Origin: Roseovarius autotrophicus | GTDB taxonomy: Bacteria > Pseudomonadota > Alphaproteobacteria > Rhodobacterales > Rhodobacteraceae | Assembly: GCF_018069895.1 (NCBI RefSeq) | Contig: NZ_JAGQDH010000003.1 | Coordinates: 1 to 64,000, forward strand | Reading direction: 5' to 3' | DNA: 64,000 nt | Shown here: positions 1 through 8,200 of the stretch, piece after piece | Layout: every line of letters starts with the position of its first letter | Numbering within the stretch: position 1 is the stretch's first letter | Translations under genes and position numbers: made by a program | Notes under the pieces: generated by a model | Seen by the model: only the letters and a program-made list of their open reading frames with translations | Told to the model about the DNA's origin: nothing | The model's database searches: none

Positions 1-2
1 TG

Positions 3-212
3 GCCGTGGGCGTGATCCTGACGGTGGGGCTGGAATATTACCACACCACTGTCAGCCTGCGCTGGAGTTATGCAGAGGCGATGCCGCTGGTGCCACCGTT
101 CGGAACGGGGTTGAGCCCGCTTTCGCAATGGATCGTGATCCCGCCGGTCGTGATCTGGCTGGCGCGTCGGCATCTGCTGGGTGTGCAAGCGATCCGTGAC
201 GGCGATGCATGA
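3..212 (+). CDS. C-terminal part of an integral membrane protein (5' end outside window)
   Basis: The reading frame is open to the window edge, so this is the last 70 or so residues of a longer protein. Two hydrophobic stretches (the start of the visible part, and a stretch rich in Ile, Val and Pro near residues 43-55) suggest membrane segments, followed by a short charged tail. I do not recognise the family. A GTG at position 6 could be read as a start, but the frame stays open upstream of it and there is no ribosome binding site in view, so a partial gene is the better reading. Confidence 0.45.
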   Translation, partial: AVGVILTVGLEYYHTTVSLRWSYAEAMPLVPPFGTGLSPLSQWIVIPPVVIWLARRHLLGVQAIRDGDA

Positions 213-265
213 GACAACCAGTTCCTGCGCAGGATCGTCGTGACCGGACCCCCGGCCAGAGGCCT

Positions 266-287
266 GCTGGTCAGCTGAAAGACCAGC
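266..287. other. small stem-loop in intergenic region
   Basis: A 7-base stem (GCTGGTC / GACCAGC) with an 8-base loop lies about 55 bases after the membrane protein gene. There is no T-run after it, so calling it a terminator is only a guess. The rest of 213-436 shows nothing else I can support apart from the ribosome binding site of the next gene. Confidence 0.25.
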
Positions 288-436
288 GCCGACATCACCG
301 TTGCGCTGTCGACGCCTGCCGAGCCTGGCATTCAGTACTCACTCAAGCTATTACAGCGCTTGAACTTTACTGATCGCGCAGGAACAGTCATCTTCATGGG
401 TTTTCATGGTAGGTGATTACACAGAGGAGAACCGAT

Positions 437-751
437 ATGCAGTTCCAACTGAATACCGATGCCAATATCCAAGGCGATGACCGACTGGCCGAAGTGGCCG
501 AAACGCTTGTCACGTCGGCGCTCGGGCATCTGAGCGACCGTCTCACACGGATCGAGGTGCATCTGGTCGATGTGAACGGTGCCAAGGGCGGTAATGACGA
601 TATTCGCTGCACCGTCGAGGCGCGACCCGAGGGGATGCAGCCGCAGACAGTCACCCACAATGACGCCAATGTGGATGCAGCCTTGCGCGGCGCGGGAAAG
701 AAGATCCGTTCCCTGCTGGAAAGCGAATTCGGCAAGCTGGGTCGGCGGTAA
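437..751 (+). CDS. HPF/RaiA-type ribosome-associated protein (short form)
   Basis: A 104-residue protein with the layout of the S30EA/HPF family: an N-terminal strand, a helix (residues about 13-32), then strands with the pattern LTRIEVHLVDVNG, and a basic C-terminal helix. Family members bind the 30S subunit and quiet ribosomes in stationary phase. It lacks the C-terminal dimerisation domain of long HPF. The ATG at 437 is chosen because a GAGGAGA ribosome binding site sits at 424-430; a GTG at 413 also opens the frame but has no such site. It stands alone next to the prophage remnant; the usual partner ptsN is not present here. Confidence 0.7.
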   Translation: MQFQLNTDANIQGDDRLAEVAETLVTSALGHLSDRLTRIEVHLVDVNGAKGGNDDIRCTVEARPEGMQPQTVTHNDANVDAALRGAGKKIRSLLESEFGKLGRR

Positions 752-803
752 CATTGACCATTTGATCTGGCGTTGAGCGTTCTGGAAAAGTGTTCGCCAG
801 TCA

Positions 804-1430
804 TTAACGTTCCTCCACCCACTTCGCCACAATCAGCCCCGGCAACGCGTCACGCGCCCGGGCTGCATCGCGGGCGATGTCCAGCCGCTTGCGCAGTTGG
901 ACCTGTGGGACCAGCAGGAATATCGGGACCGTGGTCACGCCTCGGCCTGTCCTCGATCTGCTCGCCACGGCGCGCTCGCGTGCATTGAGCCGCCCCTCCG
1001 CCACCAGCAGGCTGGGGCCCGTTCGCCGATAGACGAAACGCAGGCGCAGGCCCGAGCGGCGCTCCCATTCGCCGGGGGTAATCCGGCCGCCACGGGAGGA
1101 CTTGCCTGCGGCAGGCGTGGGGATCGCCAGCCAAAATCCGTTGCGCGAGCGGATCAGCGGGCCGCTGTCATGCGCGCCGATGATGACCGGGGCCTTGGAC
1201 CAGATCACGGCGGCTGCGCTGAGGCTGGGTCGACCTTTCGGGAACTGCTCGGATCGGATGGTATTGGCGAGGCGCTGACCGAGACCCGCGCCGGTGATCT
1301 GCCCGCGCCAGGCGGATTTTACGCCATTGCCCGCCTCGCTGACAGCCTGGCTGACGGCCCTCTCGCCCGCCTTGATCTCGGCGGCCATCAAGGCGACCAG
1401 ATTGGGGGTGATATCCAGTTGCAACTTCAT
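804..1430 (-). CDS. phage protein, DUF6441-like
   Basis: A 208-residue protein matching, from memory, a family found in Rhodobacterales prophages (DUF6441) next to head-tail genes. It shows a conserved middle with residues WSKAPVIIGAHDSG and, further on, ITPGEWERRSGLRLRFVYRR. The exact role is unknown; its position after the head-tail joining gene suggests a head-completion or tail-assembly job. Its ATG overlaps the stop of the upstream gene in an ATGA arrangement (1427-1430), so the two are translationally coupled. It is the last recognisable prophage gene on this side. The gene looks intact. Confidence 0.65.
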   Translation of the reverse strand: MKLQLDITPNLVALMAAEIKAGERAVSQAVSEAGNGVKSAWRGQITGAGLGQRLANTIRSEQFPKGRPSLSAAAVIWSKAPVIIGAHDSGPLIRSRNGFWLAIPTPAAGKSSRGGRITPGEWERRSGLRLRFVYRRTGPSLLVAEGRLNARERAVASRSRTGRGVTTVPIFLLVPQVQLRKRLDIARDAARARDALPGLIVAKWVEER

Positions 1431-1744
1431 GCCGGCCTCAGATTTACGGTCCAGATGAGCCGCTCGCGGTCGCGGACAGGCTCGCCCTGGACGAGAAAGG
1501 CATCGCCCTCGATCTCGACCCGGTCGCCGGGGCGGGGCTCGGGCACCTCGGCCACGCGCAGGTCGATGCGGGTGGTCTCCGACCAGAGCCGCGCCTCGCC
1601 GAAGCCCGTGATCTCATCCGCGCGGCGCGTGACCACGCGGATGAGTTGGGGGGCGCCACCGTCGGCGATGTATGTGGCCTCAAAGGCGATGTTCGGATCG
1701 GCGAAGAGGTTGTCGATGGCGGCTGCAAAGACCGACATCGGCAT
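1427..1744 (-). CDS. phage head-tail joining protein (gpFII-like)
   Basis: A 105-residue protein with the size and strand-rich make-up of head-tail attachment proteins: an N-terminal helix (residues 4-14, FAAAIDNLFAD), then beta strands with the pattern RVEIEGDAFLVQGEP and a C-terminal WTVNLRP. Such proteins join the filled head to the tail. Its start codon overlaps the capsid gene's stop (TGATG at 1742-1746), and its end overlaps the DUF6441 gene, which is the normal order in lambda-like phages. It appears complete. Confidence 0.6.
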   Translation of the reverse strand: MPMSVFAAAIDNLFADPNIAFEATYIADGGAPQLIRVVTRRADEITGFGEARLWSETTRIDLRVAEVPEPRPGDRVEIEGDAFLVQGEPVRDRERLIWTVNLRPA

Positions 1745-2505
1745 CAGTTCGAGCTGTGCAGGCGGATCGCGAGGCGCGGCCGCTTGTTCACCGGCAGGAT
1801 CGAGGCCTCGGTCATGAGATCAATCCAGCGGCCCTTCTCGTCGAGGTGCTGGCGGGCGTAGAGCGCCAGGCCGACGGTGTTGGCGGCCTCGAGCAGATTG
1901 GCAGGCCCGCCATAGGTGGTGAAGGTGTCGAACGTGCCGAGCGGGAAGGCGATACCCTCGCCTGCCGGGATGAAGCGCTCTGTTCCACCCCCCGAGAGGG
2001 TCGCGGAGCCCGTATATTCCTCGAAGAGGATCCCGGCGAAGGGGAAGGCGCGGCGCATGTCCTCGCGCAAGGGCTGGCCGCCAGTGGCGGAAAAGAACTT
2101 GTAGGCCTCCTCGGTCTTCGGGTGACTGATCAGCTTGTCGAAGAACTCGGAGCTGACCAGCGCATGGGCGGTGGTCATCGTCTCGCCGAGCAGGTTGTCC
2201 TCGATCGCGCGCAGCGTGGTGCGGGCCTTGCCCTGGATGTTGGTGCCGGCGGTGCCGAAGACGAAGTCGACCGAGATCTGCTCGAGCCCGAACTCGGTGA
2301 AGTAGTTGTAGAGGGTGGTGCCGGCGCCATCCTTCACGATGCCGCGCAGCGCGTTCATCTCCATGTATTCGCGGGTCTGAGCATGCTTGCGGCGCATCAG
2401 CGTAAGCTTGCGGTTCATAACCTCGACCAGCGGATCGGCGGAGTCGGACACGCCCAGCCCCGGCATGCTCGTCCTCGCTTGTGGTGGTGATGGTTGTGGC
2501 GGGGA
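1744..2505 (-). pseudogene. major capsid protein E, N-terminal part missing
   Basis: The open frame encodes about 240 residues that match the C-terminal two-thirds of lambda gpE-type major capsid proteins: a helix (VMNRKLTLMRRKHAQTREY) followed by the typical LYNYFTEFG segment, and later the FIPAGEGIAFP region near the C-terminus. Family members are about 340 residues; the first 100 or so are absent. Upstream, instead of the capsid start, lies the end of the tail-tip gene, whose TGA (2506-2508) is in the same frame. An ATG at 2464-2466 could restart translation, but a full capsid cannot be made. The join falls somewhere in about 2455-2505. Confidence 0.7.
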
Positions 2506-5179
2506 TCAGCTGCCCCAGAGGAAGCCCCAGCCGCGATCCCATCCGGCGGCGAAGGGGGCCGTGAGGCGGAACCGGCGGGCTTCCCGGTCTGTGAGAAAGA
2601 TGTCTCCGACCTGCCGACGCGCCCGGACGGCGATGTCGATCTCGGCGGCACGTTCGGGTGCGCCACTCTCGGGCACGTCCTCGGGCGCGAGGATCCAGCT
2701 TGTGCCGCTGCCTGCGTCGATGGTGATACCGGGCGGCATGAGCGCCACGCCGGTGTCGGGATCGATCCAGCGCACCTCGATCGCATAGCTGACGCCCGGC
2801 TCCGGCCCGATGGAGGCGCCGGTATGATCGACGATCACGGGGCTGGCTTGGGTCAGCCGGTCGCGATGGGACCAGGTCAGCTCAACATCGCCCACGACCA
2901 GCGCATCGACGTCCGGTGCATAGCTGCCATCGACCTGCACCCGACCGGGCGGCAGGGGCCGGATGGCGCGGCGGTCCAGTGTGACGATGTCCTCGGGCGC
3001 GAGCGCAAAGGAAAGCGTGCCGCGACCGGTCTCGGGCAGCAGCCGGACCGCCAGCGTCTCGCCCGCCGCCCAGGAGTCCTCGGTGATCCGCGCGGCGTCA
3101 TCGAAGAAGATCACCGGCGTTCCCGCCACATGCGCGCGCGGCACCGTATCGAGGGATCCCCGGCCAACTGTGAGACTTTCGGGGGAAATCCCATCCACAC
3201 GGACCAACTCGCCACCAAGGCTCGCCAGCGTGCCGATCCCGATCTCGCCGATGTCGCGCCAGCCGGTGACGGTGAGGACGCGCGCCTCCGGATGGTCCGA
3301 GATGTCTGCCGCCAGCAGCACCGTCGGCCTCAGAGTGGCCCAGTTCGCGGACCAGCAGCCAGTATGGGGCCTCCTCGCCCATGGACTGCACGCGCGCGGT
3401 GTCGATCACGCTGACCGCCCCGGTCTCGTCGGTCCCGGTGTCGCTGAACCTCACGGTGACACTGTTGACCAGGTCTGACGGCGCGCGCCGCGCCAGCCGC
3501 CCCCAATCCACGACATTGGTCTCGTCGAACAGAGGCAGCGTTGCGGCTGTGTAGTCGGCCCGGATCAGCCTGATCTCCCAGAGCCCGGTCCTGCGGTCGA
3601 TGAAGAGCGTCGCGTCGATATGGTCGAGCACGCTGGCGATGAACGCCTCGATCGAGCTGTCCTGCTGCCAGATCAGCGACAGGCCGAAGCCTTCGGCAAA
3701 GAGTGTGTCCGCCGCGGTAGTGAAGCTCGCCCCGATCTCGAAGGCGGAATATCCCAGACCCCAGTCGCGGTTGGTCAGACACTCCCGGATGATATGGGTC
3801 GGGTTCATGTCGGGGCCGTTGCCGAAGGCACCGCGCAGGGAGGCGAGCATCATCTGGCTGTCGTCGGGCGGGATCACCGGCACGCCGTCCCCAGGCGTGT
3901 TGTCGATCCGCGCGGTATGACTCGTGTCAGAGAGCGCGATGTTGAAGCCGAAGATGTCTGTGGGAGGCAGGGTGGCGATCGTGGCCTCGGCCGCATCGAC
4001 CGAGGAAACTGGCTCAGGTACGCCATCGGTCACGAAGATCACGATCCGGCGTTTGTCCTCCCTGCGCGGGGCATTCTGGAACGGGAAGAGTGGGGCAGTT
4101 GAGCCGCTAGCGACGAAGAAGGCGCGGGCATCAGCGAAGGCCGCATCAAAACTGGTGCCGCCCGCAGTGCTGTTCGACAGCCCCAGCATCCAGTCTTCCA
4201 GATCGGCGTAATCCTGCGCGTCCATGTCGCGCCGCTCGATCGCGTCCGCGACGGCGGTGTTCCAGAGCACGATACGGATGTCGTTGGGGCGATCAGGATC
4301 GACGCTGGCGCCGATCTCGCGGATCAGCGCCGCCACACCCGCCTTCTGGGCGGCCATGCGCGTGCCCGACATAGAGCCTGAGACGTCAAGCGCGATATGG
4401 ATCGCGGCGTCCGAGATATTGGCCTCGGGCACGATGGGCGCCTTCTCGGGATACCATTGTGCAGCACCCGCCTCGCCGGTCTGCACGCGCGTGACGCGCA
4501 CCGCCCAGGGCTTGAGATACGGATTGACGCCGAGATAGACCTGCCGCAGCACCAGGCTGCAAAGCCCGCGATAGCCGGGAACGTCGCCGTTCATGGCTGC
4601 TGCGAGGTAATCGTTCTGCCCCTGGCCCGGCCCGCCCATCAGCACATCGACATCGCCTCTGATCCCGCCCTCGCGCTTCTCGCCGCCGAAGAGATCGGGC
4701 TTGTTGATGCGGATGCGCCCACCACCGGCACCTGCGTTGCTTGCTCCTGTTGTGGCTATGAGGACCTCGACCGCTTGCGCCGGAAAACTCAGCGCCTCCG
4801 GCAGGACGGACCAGGTGGTGACATTGGCGGCGGCGTCGAAGGTGACGCTGCGCAGCGTGATGGTCTGGCTGGTGCCATTCGCAAGCAGCAAGCGGTAGTC
4901 GCGCTCCACACGCACGCCTGCAAGCGTCCCCGGAAAGGTGATCGTGGCACTGGTGTCGCCCGCCAGCGCAGCCGTGGCCGCCATGTCCGCCACCGTGCCG
5001 AGGGGCGTCTCCACGACAGCACCCCCGCCCGAGACACTTTCGCCAGCGGTGACCGACCAGGCGGTGCGGCTGTCGACAAGGATCTCGCGGATGGCATCGA
5101 CGGGGCCGTGGCAGAGCGCCAGATGCATCCCCAGCGAATAGCGAAAGCCGACGGTCTGCTTCTTGCTACGCCCGCCCAT
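2506..5179 (-). pseudogene. phage tail-tip (J-like) protein with vWA domain, frameshifted
   Basis: Two overlapping frames make one gene of about 890 residues. The N-terminal 615 or so residues start at the ATG at 5177-5179. They carry a tail-tip N-terminal part, a von Willebrand A domain at about residues 258-430 with MIDAS motif DVSGSMS (265-271) and a later FVTDG, and then a region continuing into the second frame. The second frame (2506-3321) holds a C-terminal, strand-rich part with WIDPDTG-type repeats. Removing one G from the GGG opposite 3339-3341 joins the frames as REL-ATLRPTVLLAADIS. This is either a real +1 mutation in a dead prophage or a sequencing error. J-like proteins form the tail tip that meets the host. 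Confidence 0.7.
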
Positions 5180-5387
5180 CGGCACCCTCCCGTTCCCGCG
5201 CCTCGCGCGCCTCGGCGGCGGCAATCACCGGCCCGACCAGCGCATCGCCCGTGGCGCGCATCCGCTCGGCCGCGATGCCGTGATCGAGAAACGCCTGCCA
5301 CTCAAACCCCTGGCGGCGAAACCATTGCCGCGTGCCGGCGAGGCAGTAGCGCACGGTGCGCATGTCCTGGACTGTCACGCGGGTCAT
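5166..5387 (-). CDS. small phage tail-region protein
   Basis: A 73-residue basic protein between the small tail-assembly-like protein and the tail-tip gene. The start at 5387 is chosen because it overlaps the upstream stop as ATGA (5384-5387); the frame is open further upstream but that sequence is the shadow of the neighbour. It has several Trp/Arg pairs (RQWFRRQGFEWQAF, residues about 20-33) and an Ala/Glu-rich C-terminal helix, and its end overlaps the tail-tip start by 14 bases. I do not recognise a family. Coupling to both neighbours argues that it is real. Confidence 0.5.
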   Translation of the reverse strand: MTRVTVQDMRTVRYCLAGTRQWFRRQGFEWQAFLDHGIAAERMRATGDALVGPVIAAAEAREAREREGADGRA

Positions 5388-5632
5388 TTCTTGCCGCCTT
5401 TCTTGCGGATGGGAGCGACCTTGAGATCGCCCGCCCAGACCACGTTGGGCCCGGTGATCAGCACCGTCCCGAAGACCACCGGGATCGGTCGGCCTTCCTC
5501 GGCGGTGGGCAGCGAGAAGTCGTCGAGCCCGGCGGCCGTTGGCTTCTCGATCCTGGGGCGCGGGCTCAGGACGAAGGAAATCGCCGAGAGCAAGAGGCCG
5601 ATGGCAAGTTGCGCGATGAAGTTGAAGACCAT
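5384..5632 (-). CDS. small phage tail-assembly-like protein
   Basis: An 82-residue protein with an N-terminal hydrophobic segment (residues 2-23) followed by a conserved-looking stretch with LPTAEEGRPIPVVFGTV, a pattern also seen at the start of phage tail-tip proteins. It ends with a Lys-rich tail. It lies directly before the 73-residue gene and the J-like gene, where lambda-type phages keep tail-assembly chaperones. The exact role is not known. A short gap of 70 bases separates it from the BR0599-like gene upstream. Confidence 0.5.
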   Translation of the reverse strand: MVFNFIAQLAIGLLLSAISFVLSPRPRIEKPTAAGLDDFSLPTAEEGRPIPVVFGTVLITGPNVVWAGDLKVAPIRKKGGKK

Positions 5633-5702
5633 TGCGGACGACTTTCAGTGGTCGCGCTTGCGAAGCGGGAAAGTCGCGAAACTTTCCCTGCAAGCGCTCG
5701 GG

Positions 5703-6563
5703 TCAGACGATGGAGCCGCCGCCGAGCGGATTGCGGCCGGGGATCTCGGGGAAGCCCCCGAAGTTCCGGAGATTGGCAAACTTGTTCACGCAGGTGGCGG
5801 CGCGCAGATCGCAGCCTGGGGCAATGTCGACAAGCACGGGCATTGGGTCGCCCGTCTCCGGGTCGATCTCCGGCGCGGCGAGCGCCGCTGCCAGCGCCGA
5901 GAACGGGCGCGAGAGCATCACCACAGCGCCCGCATGGCCCGTGATGAAGCCGAGTTCTGGCCCGAACCGCAGCACGCCGGCCCGGAACCAGCCGTCCGGA
6001 TACTCCGCAGCCTCGGGGATGGTCACGAGCCCCCCCGCGACCGCCGTCACCGCCCCGGTCAGCCAGAATAGCGCGATATCCAGCGTGCAGCCGCGCCCGT
6101 AATGCGCATGGCGACAAAGCCGCTGGTACTTCGCCCGCACGCCCGCGCGGCGCAGCGTGCTGAAGATCGACTCCGCCTGCAGAATGATCCGCTGCCCCTC
6201 GACCTCGGCACCCATCACGCGGCCCTTCCAATGCGCCACCGTCTCGCCCGGCACCTGCTCATGCCCGCGGAAGATGGTCAGCGTCACCGGCATGTTGCCC
6301 TGGGGCGCGAGGAATCGCCGTGCGAAAGGATGCGAGAGCGGCCAGGTCAGTTCCAGCCGCCCCCGCTCGATCTCGCTGGTCTGTACCACATCACCATGGG
6401 CCACGGCGGCAGGCTCCCAGATGATCTCCGTCCCGCCGCCCCCCGCGCTGGTCCAGGCCGCCGCCCGGCTGGTGAAGCGCCAGACCTGTTCGCCTTCCAC
6501 GAACTGGTAGAGGTAATAGGGGCGGCCGTCGGCGGTTGAGGACTCGATGCTGGAATAGGTCAT
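5703..6563 (-). CDS. phage tail protein, DUF2163/BR0599-like
   Basis: A 286-residue protein resembling the phage conserved hypothetical BR0599 family: an N-terminal DUF2163-type region (about 1-160) and a C-terminal Cys-containing region with two Cys pairs, one near residues 149-158 (LCRHAHYGRGC) and one at 251/258 followed by NKFANLRNFGGFP and IPGRNP. The same family occurs in gene transfer agents and Rhodobacterales prophages just before the tail-tip gene, as here. Its ATG overlaps the upstream gene's stop (6560-6563). It seems intact. Role: part of the tail baseplate or hub, inferred from position. Confidence 0.7.
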   Translation of the reverse strand: MTYSSIESSTADGRPYYLYQFVEGEQVWRFTSRAAAWTSAGGGGTEIIWEPAAVAHGDVVQTSEIERGRLELTWPLSHPFARRFLAPQGNMPVTLTIFRGHEQVPGETVAHWKGRVMGAEVEGQRIILQAESIFSTLRRAGVRAKYQRLCRHAHYGRGCTLDIALFWLTGAVTAVAGGLVTIPEAAEYPDGWFRAGVLRFGPELGFITGHAGAVVMLSRPFSALAAALAAPEIDPETGDPMPVLVDIAPGCDLRAATCVNKFANLRNFGGFPEIPGRNPLGGGSIV

Positions 6564-7726
6564 TCGGGCACCTCGATGACGGGCAGAGTCACCTCGCTTG
6601 CCACAGCCCCGTGCTGGATCTCGACGCGGTCGGCATCCGCGCGCATCGCGGTCAGGAAATGCACCTTCGTCCCCACGGGCACCATCTCTCCGAGATTCGA
6701 CGAGAGCGTCAGCCGGTGGTCCCCGCCGTCCTCGATCGCGGCGGTGATTGTCCGAAACCGTAGCGCGCCCGGCATTTCCAGCATGATCCGGCGGCCGACA
6801 TAGGCGTCCAGCGTCGCGACCGGCGCCACGCGCATCAGCACCGAGCCCGAGCTCATGGGGCTGCGCAGTTGCAGCTCGTGGCCCCAGCTCGGCAGCCAGA
6901 AGCTGGCCTGCCGTCCGCGAAGCGACCAGAGCCAGCGGCGCAGCGCCCAGCGCGCCGTTGGACCTTGCGCCTTCAGCGTGATCGTCTCGCTGCGCTCGAA
7001 CACGTCGCGCAGCGGTTCGACTTTGAGCGGGCCGAAGCCGTTGTCGACATATTCCACCGCACGGCGCAGGCTGGCGGTGAGCGGGTGGCGCACAAGGCTC
7101 GGGTCGGTCTGGACCGGGCGGCCGAGATAGGTGGGCAGCACCGGCGCTGCGATGTCCGGTGCATCGCGCAGCAGGAAGCTCGCTGTGACCGTGCCATCGC
7201 TTTGCCTGCGGCGGGTGACCTCGATGGCGGAGGTCAGCACGCCTGCGCGGATCGGCGCGACCGTGATGCGCTGCGCGGCCACCGCCACAGCGGGAAGCTG
7301 CAAAACACGCGGCTCTGTCAGGATCAGCCGGTCGGCCTGAACGCTGGCGATGGCCACTGCCGCTGCCTCCCCGCCGTCCACAGCGATGGCCACTAGGCCG
7401 CCGGCCCGGTAATCTGCCGCGCCCGTGTTGATCAGGATCTGGGTGTCACCCTGCACCAGATCGGCGTCGGGCTGCTGTGCCATGTGCCAGAGCGGCACGT
7501 TCCAGTCTCCGGCAAAGCCCGCGCGCGTCAATTCCGCCGCCCGTGCTATGCCAAGCGCATCCAGCCTGTGCCGGAAAGTGACGATCTCCCGCGGCCGTGG
7601 CCGGAGCGCGATGCGCTGTTCTCCCGCACGCGATGGCAGCACATCGGTCCGCCATTCCAGCACCTCGGTGATTTCCTGTGCCGCCGGGAAGGGCCAGAAT
7701 GCCTGAGGACCTGCGACTTCAGGCAT
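6560..7726 (-). CDS. phage tail protein (baseplate-region, unknown function)
   Basis: A 388-residue protein lying between the tape measure and the BR0599-like gene. It begins with Pro/Trp-rich sequence (FWPFPAAQEITEVLEWRTDV), which is typical of a long tail-tip component found at this spot in Rhodobacterales siphophages, and is mostly predicted strand. Its start overlaps the tape-measure stop by 8 bases and its end overlaps the next gene as ATGA, so the tail genes form one coupled unit. I cannot name a family with certainty. The reading frame is unbroken. Confidence 0.55.
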   Translation of the reverse strand: MPEVAGPQAFWPFPAAQEITEVLEWRTDVLPSRAGEQRIALRPRPREIVTFRHRLDALGIARAAELTRAGFAGDWNVPLWHMAQQPDADLVQGDTQILINTGAADYRAGGLVAIAVDGGEAAAVAIASVQADRLILTEPRVLQLPAVAVAAQRITVAPIRAGVLTSAIEVTRRRQSDGTVTASFLLRDAPDIAAPVLPTYLGRPVQTDPSLVRHPLTASLRRAVEYVDNGFGPLKVEPLRDVFERSETITLKAQGPTARWALRRWLWSLRGRQASFWLPSWGHELQLRSPMSSGSVLMRVAPVATLDAYVGRRIMLEMPGALRFRTITAAIEDGGDHRLTLSSNLGEMVPVGTKVHFLTAMRADADRVEIQHGAVASEVTLPVIEVPE

Positions 7727-8200
7727 TCAGCGCATTCCGGTTGCGACGGATGACATTCAGGATGGCCCGCTCGCCCGAGGGTGTGGCGAGGTAGTCGCCC
7801 ACCACTGACGGGTCGAGCACGTTGATGATGCGCGTCGATAGGTCCTGTGCGGGCTGTGACGCTTCCCCGCCGCTCATCTCGACCCCGAGCCGCCCGTCGC
7901 GCCCGCGGCGCAGCGGCAGGATCGCCTCGGGCCCGGCCTCGCCCATCAGCCCGATGCCTTGAGCAAAGGGAAACACCGTGGGACGGTTGACCACACCGCC
8001 GCGCGCAAAGGCCGTCAGGTCCTGTCCACCCGCGAAAACACCACCGCGCGCGAAGCCGAAGAGGCTTGCGAGGAACCCGCCGCCGCCGCCCATGCCCGAG
8101 AAAGCGCTGAGCAACGCGTTCTCGATCGGCTTGAAGGCCTGCTCGATCAGCCGGTTCGCGAGGTTCTGGGCGATCCGCGAGATGGCGCCGGCGAACTTGC
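7719..8200 (-). pseudogene. tail tape measure protein, C-terminal fragment cut by an IS
   Basis: Only the last 160 or so residues of a tape measure protein remain. The segment is recognisable by a hydrophobic helix (ANRLIEQAFKPIENALLSAF), a Gly-rich patch, then FARGGVF and FARGGVVNRPTVFPFA, and the end motif GEAGPEAILPLRRG, all typical of lambda-family tape measures. The open frame runs on to 8243, but its first dozen or so residues come from the neighbouring insertion sequence. Full-length proteins are usually several hundred residues or more, so most of the gene is gone. Tape measures set tail length; this one cannot function. Confidence 0.75.

Noticed and set aside
266..287. terminator for the first gene
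   Set aside because: The stem is short and lacks a T-run, so I list it only as a stem-loop.
5166..5693. 175-residue version of the small tail-region protein
   Set aside because: The first 102 residues are the shadow of the neighbouring 82-residue gene; the ATGA overlap at 5384-5387 supports the 73-residue start.
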